A DNA stretch of 64,000 nt. Origin: Pseudomonas viridiflava. GTDB taxonomy: Bacteria > Pseudomonadota > Gammaproteobacteria > Pseudomonadales > Pseudomonadaceae. This document shows, in pieces, positions 1 to 7,525 of this stretch. The notes under the pieces were generated by a model. The model was not told where the DNA came from. It saw only the letters and a list, made by a program, of their open reading frames with translations, and did no database searches. Numbering within the stretch: the stretch's first letter is position 1; every line of letters starts with the position of its first letter. The stretch is taken from positions 124,001 to 188,000 of the forward strand of contig NZ_UWFN01000350.1 of the NCBI RefSeq assembly GCF_900602065.1. The letters run 5' to 3'. The position numbers and the translations under genes are program-made.

Positions 1-651
1 GCCGTCAAGCAGCTCTTTGGCATCGGGTTCGTAGAGATAGTCCCAGTGGTGCTTGAGTTTCTGATCCGGGGTAGCCACCAACGGAATCAACTGCTCAACC
101 GTTGGTTGCTGGGTCATGGTGTTGATGAACTTGTTGGATACCACGGACAGGCGATCAATACGGCCATCCAGGTAAGCATCCAGCATCACCTTGACGCTGC
201 CGATCAAATCATTGATCGACGGCTCTTCGCCCAAGTGGCTGATCGCAGCGACGACGTTACCGCCGAAGTTGCGGAAAAATGCCGCACCTTTGCTGCCAAC
301 CACGCACAGATCGATCTCTACGCCGTTTTCACGGTTTACCGCCATGTCCTTGACCAGAGCCTTGAACAGGTTGGTATTCAAGCCACCGCACAGACCACGG
401 TCACTGCTCACTACGACATAGCCGACACGCTTTACAGCGCGCTCGACCATGAACGGGTGGCGGTATTCCGGGTTAGCGTTGGCCAGATGACCAATCACCT
501 GGCGGATGCGCTCCGCGTAAGGACGGCTAGCAGCCATGCGCATTTGAGCCTTGCGCATTTTGCTGACCGCCACTTTTTCCATGGCGCTGGTGATCTTTTG
601 CGTGCTTTTGATGCTCGCAATCTTGCTGCGAATCTCTTTTGCGCCTGCCAT
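1..651 (-). CDS. atpG: ATP synthase F1 subunit gamma, partial (3' end outside window)
   Basis: Gamma is the central rotor shaft of F1Fo ATP synthase and couples c-ring rotation to catalysis in the alpha/beta hexamer. The visible 217 codons begin MAGAKEIRSKIASIKSTQKI and contain the conserved VVSSDRGLCGGLNTNLFK stretch. The family is about 286 residues, so roughly 70 C-terminal residues lie beyond position 1. It follows atpA with a 50-bp gap in the operon atpIBEFHAG, and atpD and atpC would be expected next. The start at 651 is the only reasonable ATG. Identity is secure from sequence and context. Confidence 0.97.
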   Translation of the reverse strand, partial: MAGAKEIRSKIASIKSTQKITSAMEKVAVSKMRKAQMRMAASRPYAERIRQVIGHLANANPEYRHPFMVERAVKRVGYVVVSSDRGLCGGLNTNLFKALVKDMAVNRENGVEIDLCVVGSKGAAFFRNFGGNVVAAISHLGEEPSINDLIGSVKVMLDAYLDGRIDRLSVVSNKFINTMTQQPTVEQLIPLVATPDQKLKHHWDYLYEPDAKELLDG

Positions 652-701
652 GTAACACCTATCAGGTTAGCAAGCGGGAGCCTTTCGGCCCCCGCTGCGG
701 C

Positions 702-2246
702 TTACCAGGTTTGGGTGGCCTTGAACTTCTCGATACCGGTTTTCATGCCAGCGTCGATTTCGTCATTGAAGTCACCCTTCACGTTGATCTTCGCCATCAA
801 ATCGGCGTGATCGCGGTTGAAGTAAGCAATCAGCGCTTGTTCAAAGCTACCGATCTTGGCGATTTCGATGTCGGTCAGGAACCCACGCTCAGCGGCATAC
901 AGCGACAGCGCCATGTCAGCGATCGACATTGGTGCGTATTGCTTCTGCTTCATCAGCTCGGTAACGCGCTGACCATGCTCAAGTTGCTTACGGGTCGCTT
1001 CGTCCAGGTCAGAAGCAAACTGGGCGAATGCTGCCAGTTCACGGTACTGAGCCAGAGCGGTACGGATACCACCGGAGAGCTTCTTGATGATCTTGGTCTG
1101 AGCGGCACCACCCACACGGGATACCGAAACACCGGCGTTCACTGCTGGACGGATGCCAGAGTTGAACATGGCCGATTCCAGGAAGATCTGACCGTCAGTG
1201 ATGGAAATCACGTTGGTCGGAACGAACGCAGAAACGTCGCCAGCCTGAGTTTCGATGATCGGCAATGCGGTCAGGGAACCGGTTTTGCCGGTTACTGCGC
1301 CGTTGGTGAACTTCTCTACGTACTCTTCGGAAACACGCGATGCGCGCTCCAGCAGACGGGAGTGGAGATAGAACACGTCGCCTGGGTAAGCTTCACGGCC
1401 TGGTGGACGGCGCAGCAGCAGGGAAATCTGGCGGTAAGCCACTGCTTGCTTGGACAGATCGTCATAAACGATCAGCGCGTCTTCACCGCGGTCGCGGAAG
1501 AATTCACCCATGGTGCAACCCGAGTACGGTGCAAGGAATTGCAGCGCAGCGGATTCAGAAGCACTTGCAGCCACGACGATGGTGTTAGCCAGTGCGCCGT
1601 TTTCTTCAAGCTTGCGAACAACGTTGGCGATGGTCGATTGTTTCTGACCGATTGCAACGTAGACGCAGAAGATGCCGCTGTCTTTCTGGTTGATGATTGC
1701 GTCGATGGCCAGAGCGGTTTTACCGATCTGACGGTCACCGATGATCAGCTCACGCTGGCCACGGCCGACTGGAATCATGGCATCGACAGCCTTGTAGCCA
1801 GTCTGTACAGGCTGGTCTACCGACTTACGCCAGATCACGCCTGGAGCAACTTTCTCGACCGCATCGGTCTCGGTGTTGTTCAGCGGACCTTTGCCGTCAA
1901 CTGGGTTACCCAGTGCGTCGACTACGCGACCCAGCAGTTCCTTACCAACCGGAACTTCGAGGATGCGGCCAGTGCACTTGGCGCTCATGCCTTCAGCCAG
2001 AGTCGTGTAAGCGCCCAGTACCACAGCACCTACAGAGTCTTGCTCAAGGTTCAGCGCCATACCGTAGACGCCGCCCGGAAACTCGATCATCTCGCCGTAC
2101 ATTACGTCGGCCAGACCGTGAATCCGCACGATGCCGTCAGATACGCTGACGACAGTGCCTTCGTTACGGGCTTGGGAGGTTACATCGAGCTTGTCGATGC
2201 GACCCTTGATGATTTCACTTATTTCGGAAGGATTGAGTTGCTGCAT
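702..2246 (-). CDS. atpA: ATP synthase F1 subunit alpha
   Basis: Alpha subunit of F1, 514 residues, the normal family length. It forms the alternating alpha3/beta3 hexamer on the cytoplasmic face of the inner membrane. The N-terminal beta-barrel region is followed by the nucleotide-binding core with Walker A GDRQIGKT at about residue 170 and the downstream alpha-specific arginine-finger region (SVSRVGGAAQ). Alpha binds nucleotide but is mainly regulatory and stabilising. It lies 21 bp after atpH and 50 bp before atpG, in the standard operon order. Confidence 0.98.
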   Translation of the reverse strand: MQQLNPSEISEIIKGRIDKLDVTSQARNEGTVVSVSDGIVRIHGLADVMYGEMIEFPGGVYGMALNLEQDSVGAVVLGAYTTLAEGMSAKCTGRILEVPVGKELLGRVVDALGNPVDGKGPLNNTETDAVEKVAPGVIWRKSVDQPVQTGYKAVDAMIPVGRGQRELIIGDRQIGKTALAIDAIINQKDSGIFCVYVAIGQKQSTIANVVRKLEENGALANTIVVAASASESAALQFLAPYSGCTMGEFFRDRGEDALIVYDDLSKQAVAYRQISLLLRRPPGREAYPGDVFYLHSRLLERASRVSEEYVEKFTNGAVTGKTGSLTALPIIETQAGDVSAFVPTNVISITDGQIFLESAMFNSGIRPAVNAGVSVSRVGGAAQTKIIKKLSGGIRTALAQYRELAAFAQFASDLDEATRKQLEHGQRVTELMKQKQYAPMSIADMALSLYAAERGFLTDIEIAKIGSFEQALIAYFNRDHADLMAKINVKGDFNDEIDAGMKTGIEKFKATQTW

Positions 2247-2267
2247 TGCTCTGCTGCCCCTTCAAAC

Positions 2268-2804
2268 TCAAGATTTCAATGCTTCGGCTAGTTGCGCGAG
2301 TTTGCCGCGAACTGAGCCATCGATAACCAGGTCGCCGGCGCGGATTACGACACCACCGATAAGGGTGGCATCCTCCGCAGCGTGCAGGCGCACTTCCCGG
2401 CCGAGCCGTGCACTGAGAACCTTGGCGAGTTTGTCTTGCTGTTCTTGGTTCAATGCAAAAGCACTGGTGACATCCACATCGACCGATTTTTCCTGCTCAG
2501 CCTTGTACAGGTCGAACAGTTCGGCGATCTCCGGCAGAAGCGGGAGACGGTCGTTTTCAGCAACGACATGGATGAAATTCTGTGCCTTGGCATCGAACTT
2601 GTCGCCACACACTTCAATAAAAGTGGTGGCCTTGTCTGCGCTCGTCAGTCGCGGGGCCTTGAGTACGCGCTGCATGGTGTCGTCTTGCGACACCGCTGCA
2701 GCCAGGCCGAGCATGGCTGACCAATTGGCCAGTTGCTGGTGGGCCTGGGCGTGCTCGAAGGCTGCCTTAGCGTAAGGTCGGGCCAACGTGGTCAGTTCTG
2801 CCAT
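2268..2804 (-). CDS. atpH: ATP synthase F1 subunit delta
   Basis: Delta (OSCP-like) subunit of 178 residues that joins the F1 head to the peripheral stalk formed by the b dimer. It begins MAELTTLARPYAKAAFEHAQ, the typical family N-terminus, and ends with the conserved GGVVIRAGDLVIDGSVRGKL segment. It lies 12 bp after atpF and 21 bp before atpA, consistent with co-translation in the atp operon. Confidence 0.97.
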   Translation of the reverse strand: MAELTTLARPYAKAAFEHAQAHQQLANWSAMLGLAAAVSQDDTMQRVLKAPRLTSADKATTFIEVCGDKFDAKAQNFIHVVAENDRLPLLPEIAELFDLYKAEQEKSVDVDVTSAFALNQEQQDKLAKVLSARLGREVRLHAAEDATLIGGVVIRAGDLVIDGSVRGKLAQLAEALKS

Positions 2805-2816
2805 GATCGCCCTCGC

Positions 2817-3287
2817 TTAAATTTCAGCAGCCAGTTTGTTAACCAGCTCCGCGTGCGCGTTTTGATCGATTGTGGCACCCAGGATCTTCTCAGCACCGCC
2901 AACTGCCAGGCTACCCAATTGGGCGCGCAGCGCGTCTTTGACACCGTTCAGTTCCTGCTCGATCTCGGCCTGAGCCTGAGCCTTCACACGGTCAGCTTCG
3001 ACACGGGCCTGTTCACGGGCTTCGTCGACAATCTGAGTACCGCGTTTCTTGGCTTGCTCAATGATTTCGGCTGCCTGAGCTTTAGCTTCGCGCAGTTGAT
3101 GACCCACTTTCTCTTGGGCCAACTCCAGGTCGCGAGCTGCTCGGCTGGCAGCGTCCAGTCCATCCGCGATCTTCTTCTGACGTTCGTGCAAAGCCGCAAT
3201 GACCGGAGGCCAAACGTACTTCATGCAGAACAGCACAAAAATGAAGAACGCAACGGACTGGCCAATCAGGGTTGCATTAATGTTCAC
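2817..3287 (-). CDS. atpF: ATP synthase Fo subunit b
   Basis: Subunit b, 156 residues, forms the peripheral stalk as a dimer. It has one N-terminal membrane helix (about residues 8-27, LIGQSVAFFIFVLFCMKYVW) followed by a long, charged, Ala/Glu/Lys/Arg-rich helix expected to make a right-handed coiled coil. The start is a GTG at 3287, preceded by GAGGTG at good spacing; the reading MNINATLIGQ matches the usual family start. It lies between atpE and atpH in the operon. Confidence 0.97.
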   Translation of the reverse strand: MNINATLIGQSVAFFIFVLFCMKYVWPPVIAALHERQKKIADGLDAASRAARDLELAQEKVGHQLREAKAQAAEIIEQAKKRGTQIVDEAREQARVEADRVKAQAQAEIEQELNGVKDALRAQLGSLAVGGAEKILGATIDQNAHAELVNKLAAEI

Positions 3288-3344
3288 GCCAACACCTCGC
3301 TCGTTCGTTGTCCATCACACCAATCACCTCGAATAATCGAGAGA

Positions 3345-3602
3345 TTAGCCAGCGAGTTGACCAACGAAGGGGTTCGCAAAGGTGAAGAACAGAGCGATAC
3401 CAACACCGATCATGGTTACGGCGTCGAGCAGACCGGCAACGATGAACATTTTAACCTGCAGCATTGGAACCATTTCTGGTTGGCGAGCAGCGCCTTCCAG
3501 GAATTTGCCGCCCAACAGGCCGAAGCCGATTGCAGTACCCAGTGCGCCCAGGCCGATCAACAGTGCAACAGCGATAGCGGTTAGACCAACTACAGTTTCC
3601 AT
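3345..3602 (-). CDS. atpE: ATP synthase Fo subunit c
   Basis: Proteolipid subunit c, 85 residues, builds the rotating c-ring. Two membrane helices (about 5-27 and 51-75) are joined by the polar loop with the conserved A-R-Q-P sequence ([12 protein letters not shown]). The ion-binding carboxylate should be the Asp in the second helix ([11 protein letters not shown]). The gene lies behind a 146-bp intergenic gap after atpB that contains a stable hairpin, which may help this subunit be made in excess. Confidence 0.97.
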
Positions 3603-3703
3603 CTTTCCTCCCGACTTTTACGTCGTATTGGTTAGGTTTTCTTAGATTAAAGCGGTAAAACAAATCGTTTTACATCAGCCCTTGCGGTTACCCGCTGCGG
3701 CCT

Positions 3704-3723
3704 CCTCTCGCCGGAGCGAGAGG
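3704..3723 (-). other. Perfect hairpin between atpB and atpE
   Basis: An 8-bp perfect stem, CCTCTCGC and GCGAGAGG, encloses a 4-base CGGA loop in the atpB-atpE gap. There is no T-run after it, so it does not look like an intrinsic terminator. It is more likely an mRNA structure affecting processing, stability or translation of atpE, whose product is needed in about ten copies per enzyme; that role is inferred. Confidence 0.5.
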
Positions 3724-3748
3724 TACATCCAGACGCGCCAGGCGAGTC

Positions 3749-4618
3749 TTAATGGTTATCTTCGTGAGCCATCGACAGGTACACGATGGTCAGCATCATG
3801 AAGATGAATGCCTGCAAGGTGATGATCAGGATATGGAATACAGCCCACGCCCATTGCAGAACCACACCCAGGCCACTCAGCCAGAGCAGGCCGCTGCCGA
3901 ACATGACGGCGATCAGGATGAACACCAGCTCGCCCGCATACATGTTGCCGAACAGACGCAGTGCCAACGAGATCGGTTTGGCGATCAGAGTCACGAATTC
4001 AAGCAGGAAGTTCACCGGAATCAACAGCGCCTGAACAAAAATGTTCTTGCTGCCGAATGGGTGCAGGGTCAGTTCGCCGATGAAGCCGCCGATGCCCTTG
4101 ACCTTGATGCTGTAGAAAATGATCAGCGCGAAGACCGACAGAGCCATGCCTAGAGTGGCGTTAGGGTCAGTGGTCGAAACAGCGCGGAAAGGAATGTGCG
4201 AATCACCCGAGATCAGGATCGCCAACTGAGGAATCCAGTCAACAGGAACCAGGTCGACGGCGTTCATCAGGAACACCCAGACGAAAATGGTCAGCGCCAG
4301 CGGTGCAATCACCGGGCTACGACCATGGAAGCTGTCTTTCACGCTGCCGTCGACGAAGTCGACCAGCACTTCAACGAAGTTTTGCAGCGCGCCTGGTTGA
4401 CCGGAAGTCGCCTTCTTGGCCGCCATGCGGAAAATCAGGACGAAAATCAGACCCAGGGCAACAGACCAGCCGAGAGTATCGACGTGGAAAGCCCAAAAGC
4501 CCATTTCCTTCGCTTCTGCTGCGGTGTGGGCAAAACCCCAGCCGCCATCTGGTAGCTGACCGAAGGTCAGGTTCTGCAAGTGGTGCTGGATATAGCCCGA
4601 AGCTGTTTGCTCTGCCAT
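3749..4618 (-). CDS. atpB: ATP synthase Fo subunit a
   Basis: Subunit a, 289 residues, is the static membrane channel that passes protons to and from the c-ring. Several membrane helices are visible, and the key helix carries the conserved arginine in the motif ISLALRLFGNMYAGELVF. The C-terminal helices contain the QAFIFMMLTIVYL element. Length and sequence match the Pseudomonas family. It follows atpI by 16 bp. Confidence 0.97.
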   Translation of the reverse strand: MAEQTASGYIQHHLQNLTFGQLPDGGWGFAHTAAEAKEMGFWAFHVDTLGWSVALGLIFVLIFRMAAKKATSGQPGALQNFVEVLVDFVDGSVKDSFHGRSPVIAPLALTIFVWVFLMNAVDLVPVDWIPQLAILISGDSHIPFRAVSTTDPNATLGMALSVFALIIFYSIKVKGIGGFIGELTLHPFGSKNIFVQALLIPVNFLLEFVTLIAKPISLALRLFGNMYAGELVFILIAVMFGSGLLWLSGLGVVLQWAWAVFHILIITLQAFIFMMLTIVYLSMAHEDNH

Positions 4619-4634
4619 GTGTGCCTCAAACGCC

Positions 4635-5042
4635 CTAAGGTCTCGAAAGTCTTGTTCTCATCAGCAGGGGAGCGAACCAGTTGACCACTTGGATCAACAT
4701 GAACACGCCGAATACAGCAATCGGCGCCAATGGCTTCACACCTGCAAAGGTCAATGCAAAAAGCACTGCCGTAAAAATCAGTTTGCCCGCCTCGCCGGCA
4801 TAGAATGACCGGACAATGGCTTGCGCTGCTCTAGCCCCGGAAAACCGGAAAGCCTTATGAGCAAAATACAAATTGGGCAGCCAGGCTATCAGGCCTCCGC
4901 ACAGCCCTGAATATCCTGCTACGACTCCATGCCACTGCCACAGCGCCAGGGCTGCCAGCAGCAGGACTATAAATTGAGCCAGCAGTACCGGAAAAACCGC
5001 CAGTCGATGGAACGGCAACCTAGTTGGCATGCGTGTCTCCAT
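4635..5042 (-). CDS. atpI: ATP synthase assembly protein I
   Basis: AtpI, 135 residues, is a small membrane protein at the head of the atp operon. In other bacteria it assists c-ring assembly and is not part of the final enzyme. Four hydrophobic segments are visible. An upstream in-frame start at 5078 exists, but METRMPTRLPFHRLAVFPVL at 5042 is the family's normal N-terminus and was chosen. The operon promoter should lie in the 146 bp between this gene and parB. Confidence 0.93.
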   Translation of the reverse strand: METRMPTRLPFHRLAVFPVLLAQFIVLLLAALALWQWHGVVAGYSGLCGGLIAWLPNLYFAHKAFRFSGARAAQAIVRSFYAGEAGKLIFTAVLFALTFAGVKPLAPIAVFGVFMLIQVVNWFAPLLMRTRLSRP

Positions 5043-5118
5043 CACTCCTGCTCCTCGTGCGTCGGCCGCCAAAATCAATAACTTGGCATAATTTGTGCCG
5101 ACAAAATGCGCGCAGAGT

Positions 5119-5140
5119 ATAGGGGCGGTTCAGCCCCTAT
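5119..5140 (-). terminator. Hairpin downstream of parB, possible terminator
   Basis: A perfect 8-bp stem (ATAGGGGC, loop GGTTCA, GCCCCTAT) lies between the end of parB and the start of atpI. It is placed where parAB transcription should end before the atp promoter. There is no clear T-run, so termination would be weak or factor-assisted. Confidence 0.45.
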
Positions 5141-5188
5141 TCAACCTTCAGGTAGTGATTTCCGATCACACGCTACAGTGCAATTGTT

Positions 5189-6061
5189 TCAGCGGATGTG
5201 GGCGAGCACCCCCTGGAGCTCATCCAGAGAGTTATACCGGATCACCAACTGCCCTTTACCCTTCTGCCCATGACGAATTTGCACTGCAGAGCCCAGCCGC
5301 TCGGCCAGACGCTGTTCAAGGCGGCTGATGTCAGGATCAGTCTTTACCGGCTCGGCAGCAGCAGGTTTTCCACTCAACCATTGACGCACAAGCGCTTCTG
5401 TCTGGCGAACCGTCAGGCCTCGTGCGACAACATGTCGCGCCCCTTCAACCTGCCGATCTTCCGGCAGACCGAGTAATGCACGAGCGTGACCCATTTCCAG
5501 GTCGCCGTGGGAAAGCATGGTTTTGATCACATCCGGCAGCGCGATCAGGCGCAGCAGGTTGGCAACACTCACCCGCGATTTGCCGACAGCATCGGCAACC
5601 TGTTGCTGAGTTAGCTGGAACTCATGCTGAAGACGCTGCAAAGCGACCGCTTCCTCAATGGGATTGAGGTCTTCGCGTTGAATATTCTCGATCAACGCCA
5701 TCGCAATAGCGGTTTCATCGGGCACATCACGGACCATCGCCGGGATGGTTTCCATGGAGGCCTGCTGGCTGGCACGCCAGCGACGTTCACCGGCGATGAT
5801 CTCGAAACGGTTATCACCAATCGGACGCACCACAATCGGCTGCATAACGCCCTGGGCCTTGATCGATTGGGCGAGTTCTTCGAGCGCCTGAGGATCCATG
5901 TCGCGACGCGGCTGATACTTGCCACGCTGAATCAGGTCCAGCGGGATGTGCTGCAGTTCACGCTGATCGGCCTTCACGGCCTGTTCTTCGAGGGAGCTGA
6001 CGGTTGGACTGCTCAGAAGTGCGTCCAGCCCACGTCCGAGACCTCTTTTCTTGACGGCCAT
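5189..6061 (-). CDS. parB: Chromosome partitioning protein ParB
   Basis: ParB (Spo0J family), 290 residues, is a CTPase clamp that loads at parS and spreads to organise the origin domain for segregation by ParA. The N-terminal GRGLDALL box is followed by the ParB/Srx domain with ERRWRA (in GERRWRASQQ), then a central helix-turn-helix (QQVADAVGKSRVSVANLLRL) that reads parS, and a C-terminal dimerisation part. It lies 9 bp after parA. Three parS matches are found in this window, at 21655, 22285 and 24876. Confidence 0.97.
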   Translation of the reverse strand: MAVKKRGLGRGLDALLSSPTVSSLEEQAVKADQRELQHIPLDLIQRGKYQPRRDMDPQALEELAQSIKAQGVMQPIVVRPIGDNRFEIIAGERRWRASQQASMETIPAMVRDVPDETAIAMALIENIQREDLNPIEEAVALQRLQHEFQLTQQQVADAVGKSRVSVANLLRLIALPDVIKTMLSHGDLEMGHARALLGLPEDRQVEGARHVVARGLTVRQTEALVRQWLSGKPAAAEPVKTDPDISRLEQRLAERLGSAVQIRHGQKGKGQLVIRYNSLDELQGVLAHIR

Positions 6062-6070
6062 GGGGTTTCC

Positions 6071-6862
6071 TTAAGTTGGCTGAGCAGTGCGCGAACCGCG
6101 CCGTTGACGACGAACCATTTCCCCTGCCAGAGCAAGGTAGGCCAGTGCACCGCGCGAACTCTTGTCGTAGGCCAGAACGGGCATACCGAAACTCGGCGCC
6201 TCGGCCAGACGGATGTTGCGCGGGATTACAGTGTCGTACAGCTGTTCGCCGAAATGCTCTTTGAGTTGCGCAGACACGTCGTTGATCAAGCTCAACCGCG
6301 GGTCGTACATGGTGCGCAGCAACCCCTCGATTTTCAGCGCTGGATTGAGCAATTCACCGATACGTTTGATGTTATCCACAAGGTCACTGAGACCTTCCAG
6401 AGCAAAGTATTCACACTGCATGGGGATAATGACCCCATCAGCAGCAACCAGCGCGTTCAACGTCAACATCGACAGAGACGGCGGGCAGTCGATCAAGATG
6501 TAATCGTAATTCTCGCGGATCGGCGCCAGCGCATTGCGCAGGCGGCTTTCCTTCATCTGCATTTCCAGCAGATTCACTTCAGCCGCAGTGAGGTCGCGGT
6601 TGGCAGGCAGCAGTTGATAACCGCCATGCTCAGAGAACTGGATCGCCTGGTTCAGATCGCACTCACCAATGAGCAGGTCATACACCGAATGTTCCAGGGC
6701 GTGTTTATCCACACCGCTGCCCATCGTGGCGTTGCCTTGGGGGTCCAGATCGATCAGCAGTACGCGTCGCTTGGTGGCGACCAGCGATGCTGCGAGGTTG
6801 ATACAAGTGGTGGTTTTACCCACACCACCTTTTTGGTTCGCAATCGCGAATACCTTAGCCAT
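6071..6862 (-). CDS. parA: Chromosome partitioning ATPase ParA
   Basis: ParA (Soj family), 263 residues, is a deviant-Walker ATPase that binds nucleoid DNA and moves ParB-parS complexes apart. The P-loop KGGVGKTT is at residues 11-18, and Walker A' and B-type motifs (DYILIDCPPSLS) are intact. There is no N-terminal regulatory extension, which is typical of chromosomal rather than large plasmid ParA. It is 18 bp downstream of rsmG and 9 bp upstream of parB. Two perfect DnaA boxes (6372 and 6705) fall inside the gene. Confidence 0.97.
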   Translation of the reverse strand: MAKVFAIANQKGGVGKTTTCINLAASLVATKRRVLLIDLDPQGNATMGSGVDKHALEHSVYDLLIGECDLNQAIQFSEHGGYQLLPANRDLTAAEVNLLEMQMKESRLRNALAPIRENYDYILIDCPPSLSMLTLNALVAADGVIIPMQCEYFALEGLSDLVDNIKRIGELLNPALKIEGLLRTMYDPRLSLINDVSAQLKEHFGEQLYDTVIPRNIRLAEAPSFGMPVLAYDKSSRGALAYLALAGEMVRRQRRGSRTAQPT

Positions 6863-6880
6863 GCTTGCTTGTGTTCCCAG

Positions 6881-7525
6881 TCATGCCGTGCGGCGCAGTA
6901 TCAGCAGATGACGTTGGCCTTGGCAACCGGGTACGGTCAAGGCTTGTGCGCTATCCACCTGAAAATCTGCGGGCAATGCTACCAGTTCATCGGTCGGATG
7001 CAGGCCTTTCATTGCCAGCCATCGCGTATTGGTATCGCCCATGTGGCGAGTCCACCCAGTAAAGTCTTCCAGACTGCTGAACGCACGGGAAACAATCCCG
7101 GTAAACGGGTGCTCCGGATGAAAGGACTCTGCGCGGCTGTGGATAACTTCCACATTGTCCAGCTTGAGCTCAAGTTTGACCTGAGTCTGGAAGCGGGTTT
7201 TCTTGCCATTGCTGTCCAGAAGCGAAACTTTCATCTCCGGGAACATGATGGCCAGTGGAATACCAGGCATCCCTCCGCCACTTCCCACATCCAGCCAACG
7301 CTCACCGTCAACGAAAGGCACAACACTCAAGCTGTCGAGCAAGTGCCGCGAAACCATTTCGTCCGGGTTACGCACAGCCGTCAGGTTGTAAGCCTTGTTC
7401 CATTTGATCAACAGTGCGAGGTAGGCCAGCAGCTGTGAGTGCTGGCTTTCACTGAGTTTTATACCCAGTTCCTGAGCGCCTCGGGATAACTCTTCGGCGT
7501 GTTGCGGGGTGACCATAGAACTCAA
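6881..7525 (-). CDS. rsmG: 16S rRNA (guanine527-N7)-methyltransferase RsmG
   Basis: RsmG (GidB), 214 residues, methylates G527 of 16S rRNA with S-adenosylmethionine; loss of this activity is known to cause low-level streptomycin resistance. The SAM-binding loop LDVGSGGGMPGIPLA is clear. The start chosen is a TTG at 7525 that overlaps the mnmG stop and has GGAG about 9 bases upstream (reading MSSMVTPQ). An ATG at 7516, three codons in, has a poorer ribosome site and is the alternative. It is co-transcribed with mnmG. Confidence 0.95.
   Translation of the reverse strand: MSSMVTPQHAEELSRGAQELGIKLSESQHSQLLAYLALLIKWNKAYNLTAVRNPDEMVSRHLLDSLSVVPFVDGERWLDVGSGGGMPGIPLAIMFPEMKVSLLDSNGKKTRFQTQVKLELKLDNVEVIHSRAESFHPEHPFTGIVSRAFSSLEDFTGWTRHMGDTNTRWLAMKGLHPTDELVALPADFQVDSAQALTVPGCQGQRHLLILRRTA

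Noticed and set aside
5624..7438. A 604-codon open frame on the plus strand opposite parB, parA and rsmG, and similar long antisense frames (639-2291, 7531-8841, 28126-29484).
   Set aside because: They lie wholly opposite strongly conserved genes, show no recognisable domains, and are rich in His, Gln, Arg and Cys as expected of shadow translations in GC-rich DNA.
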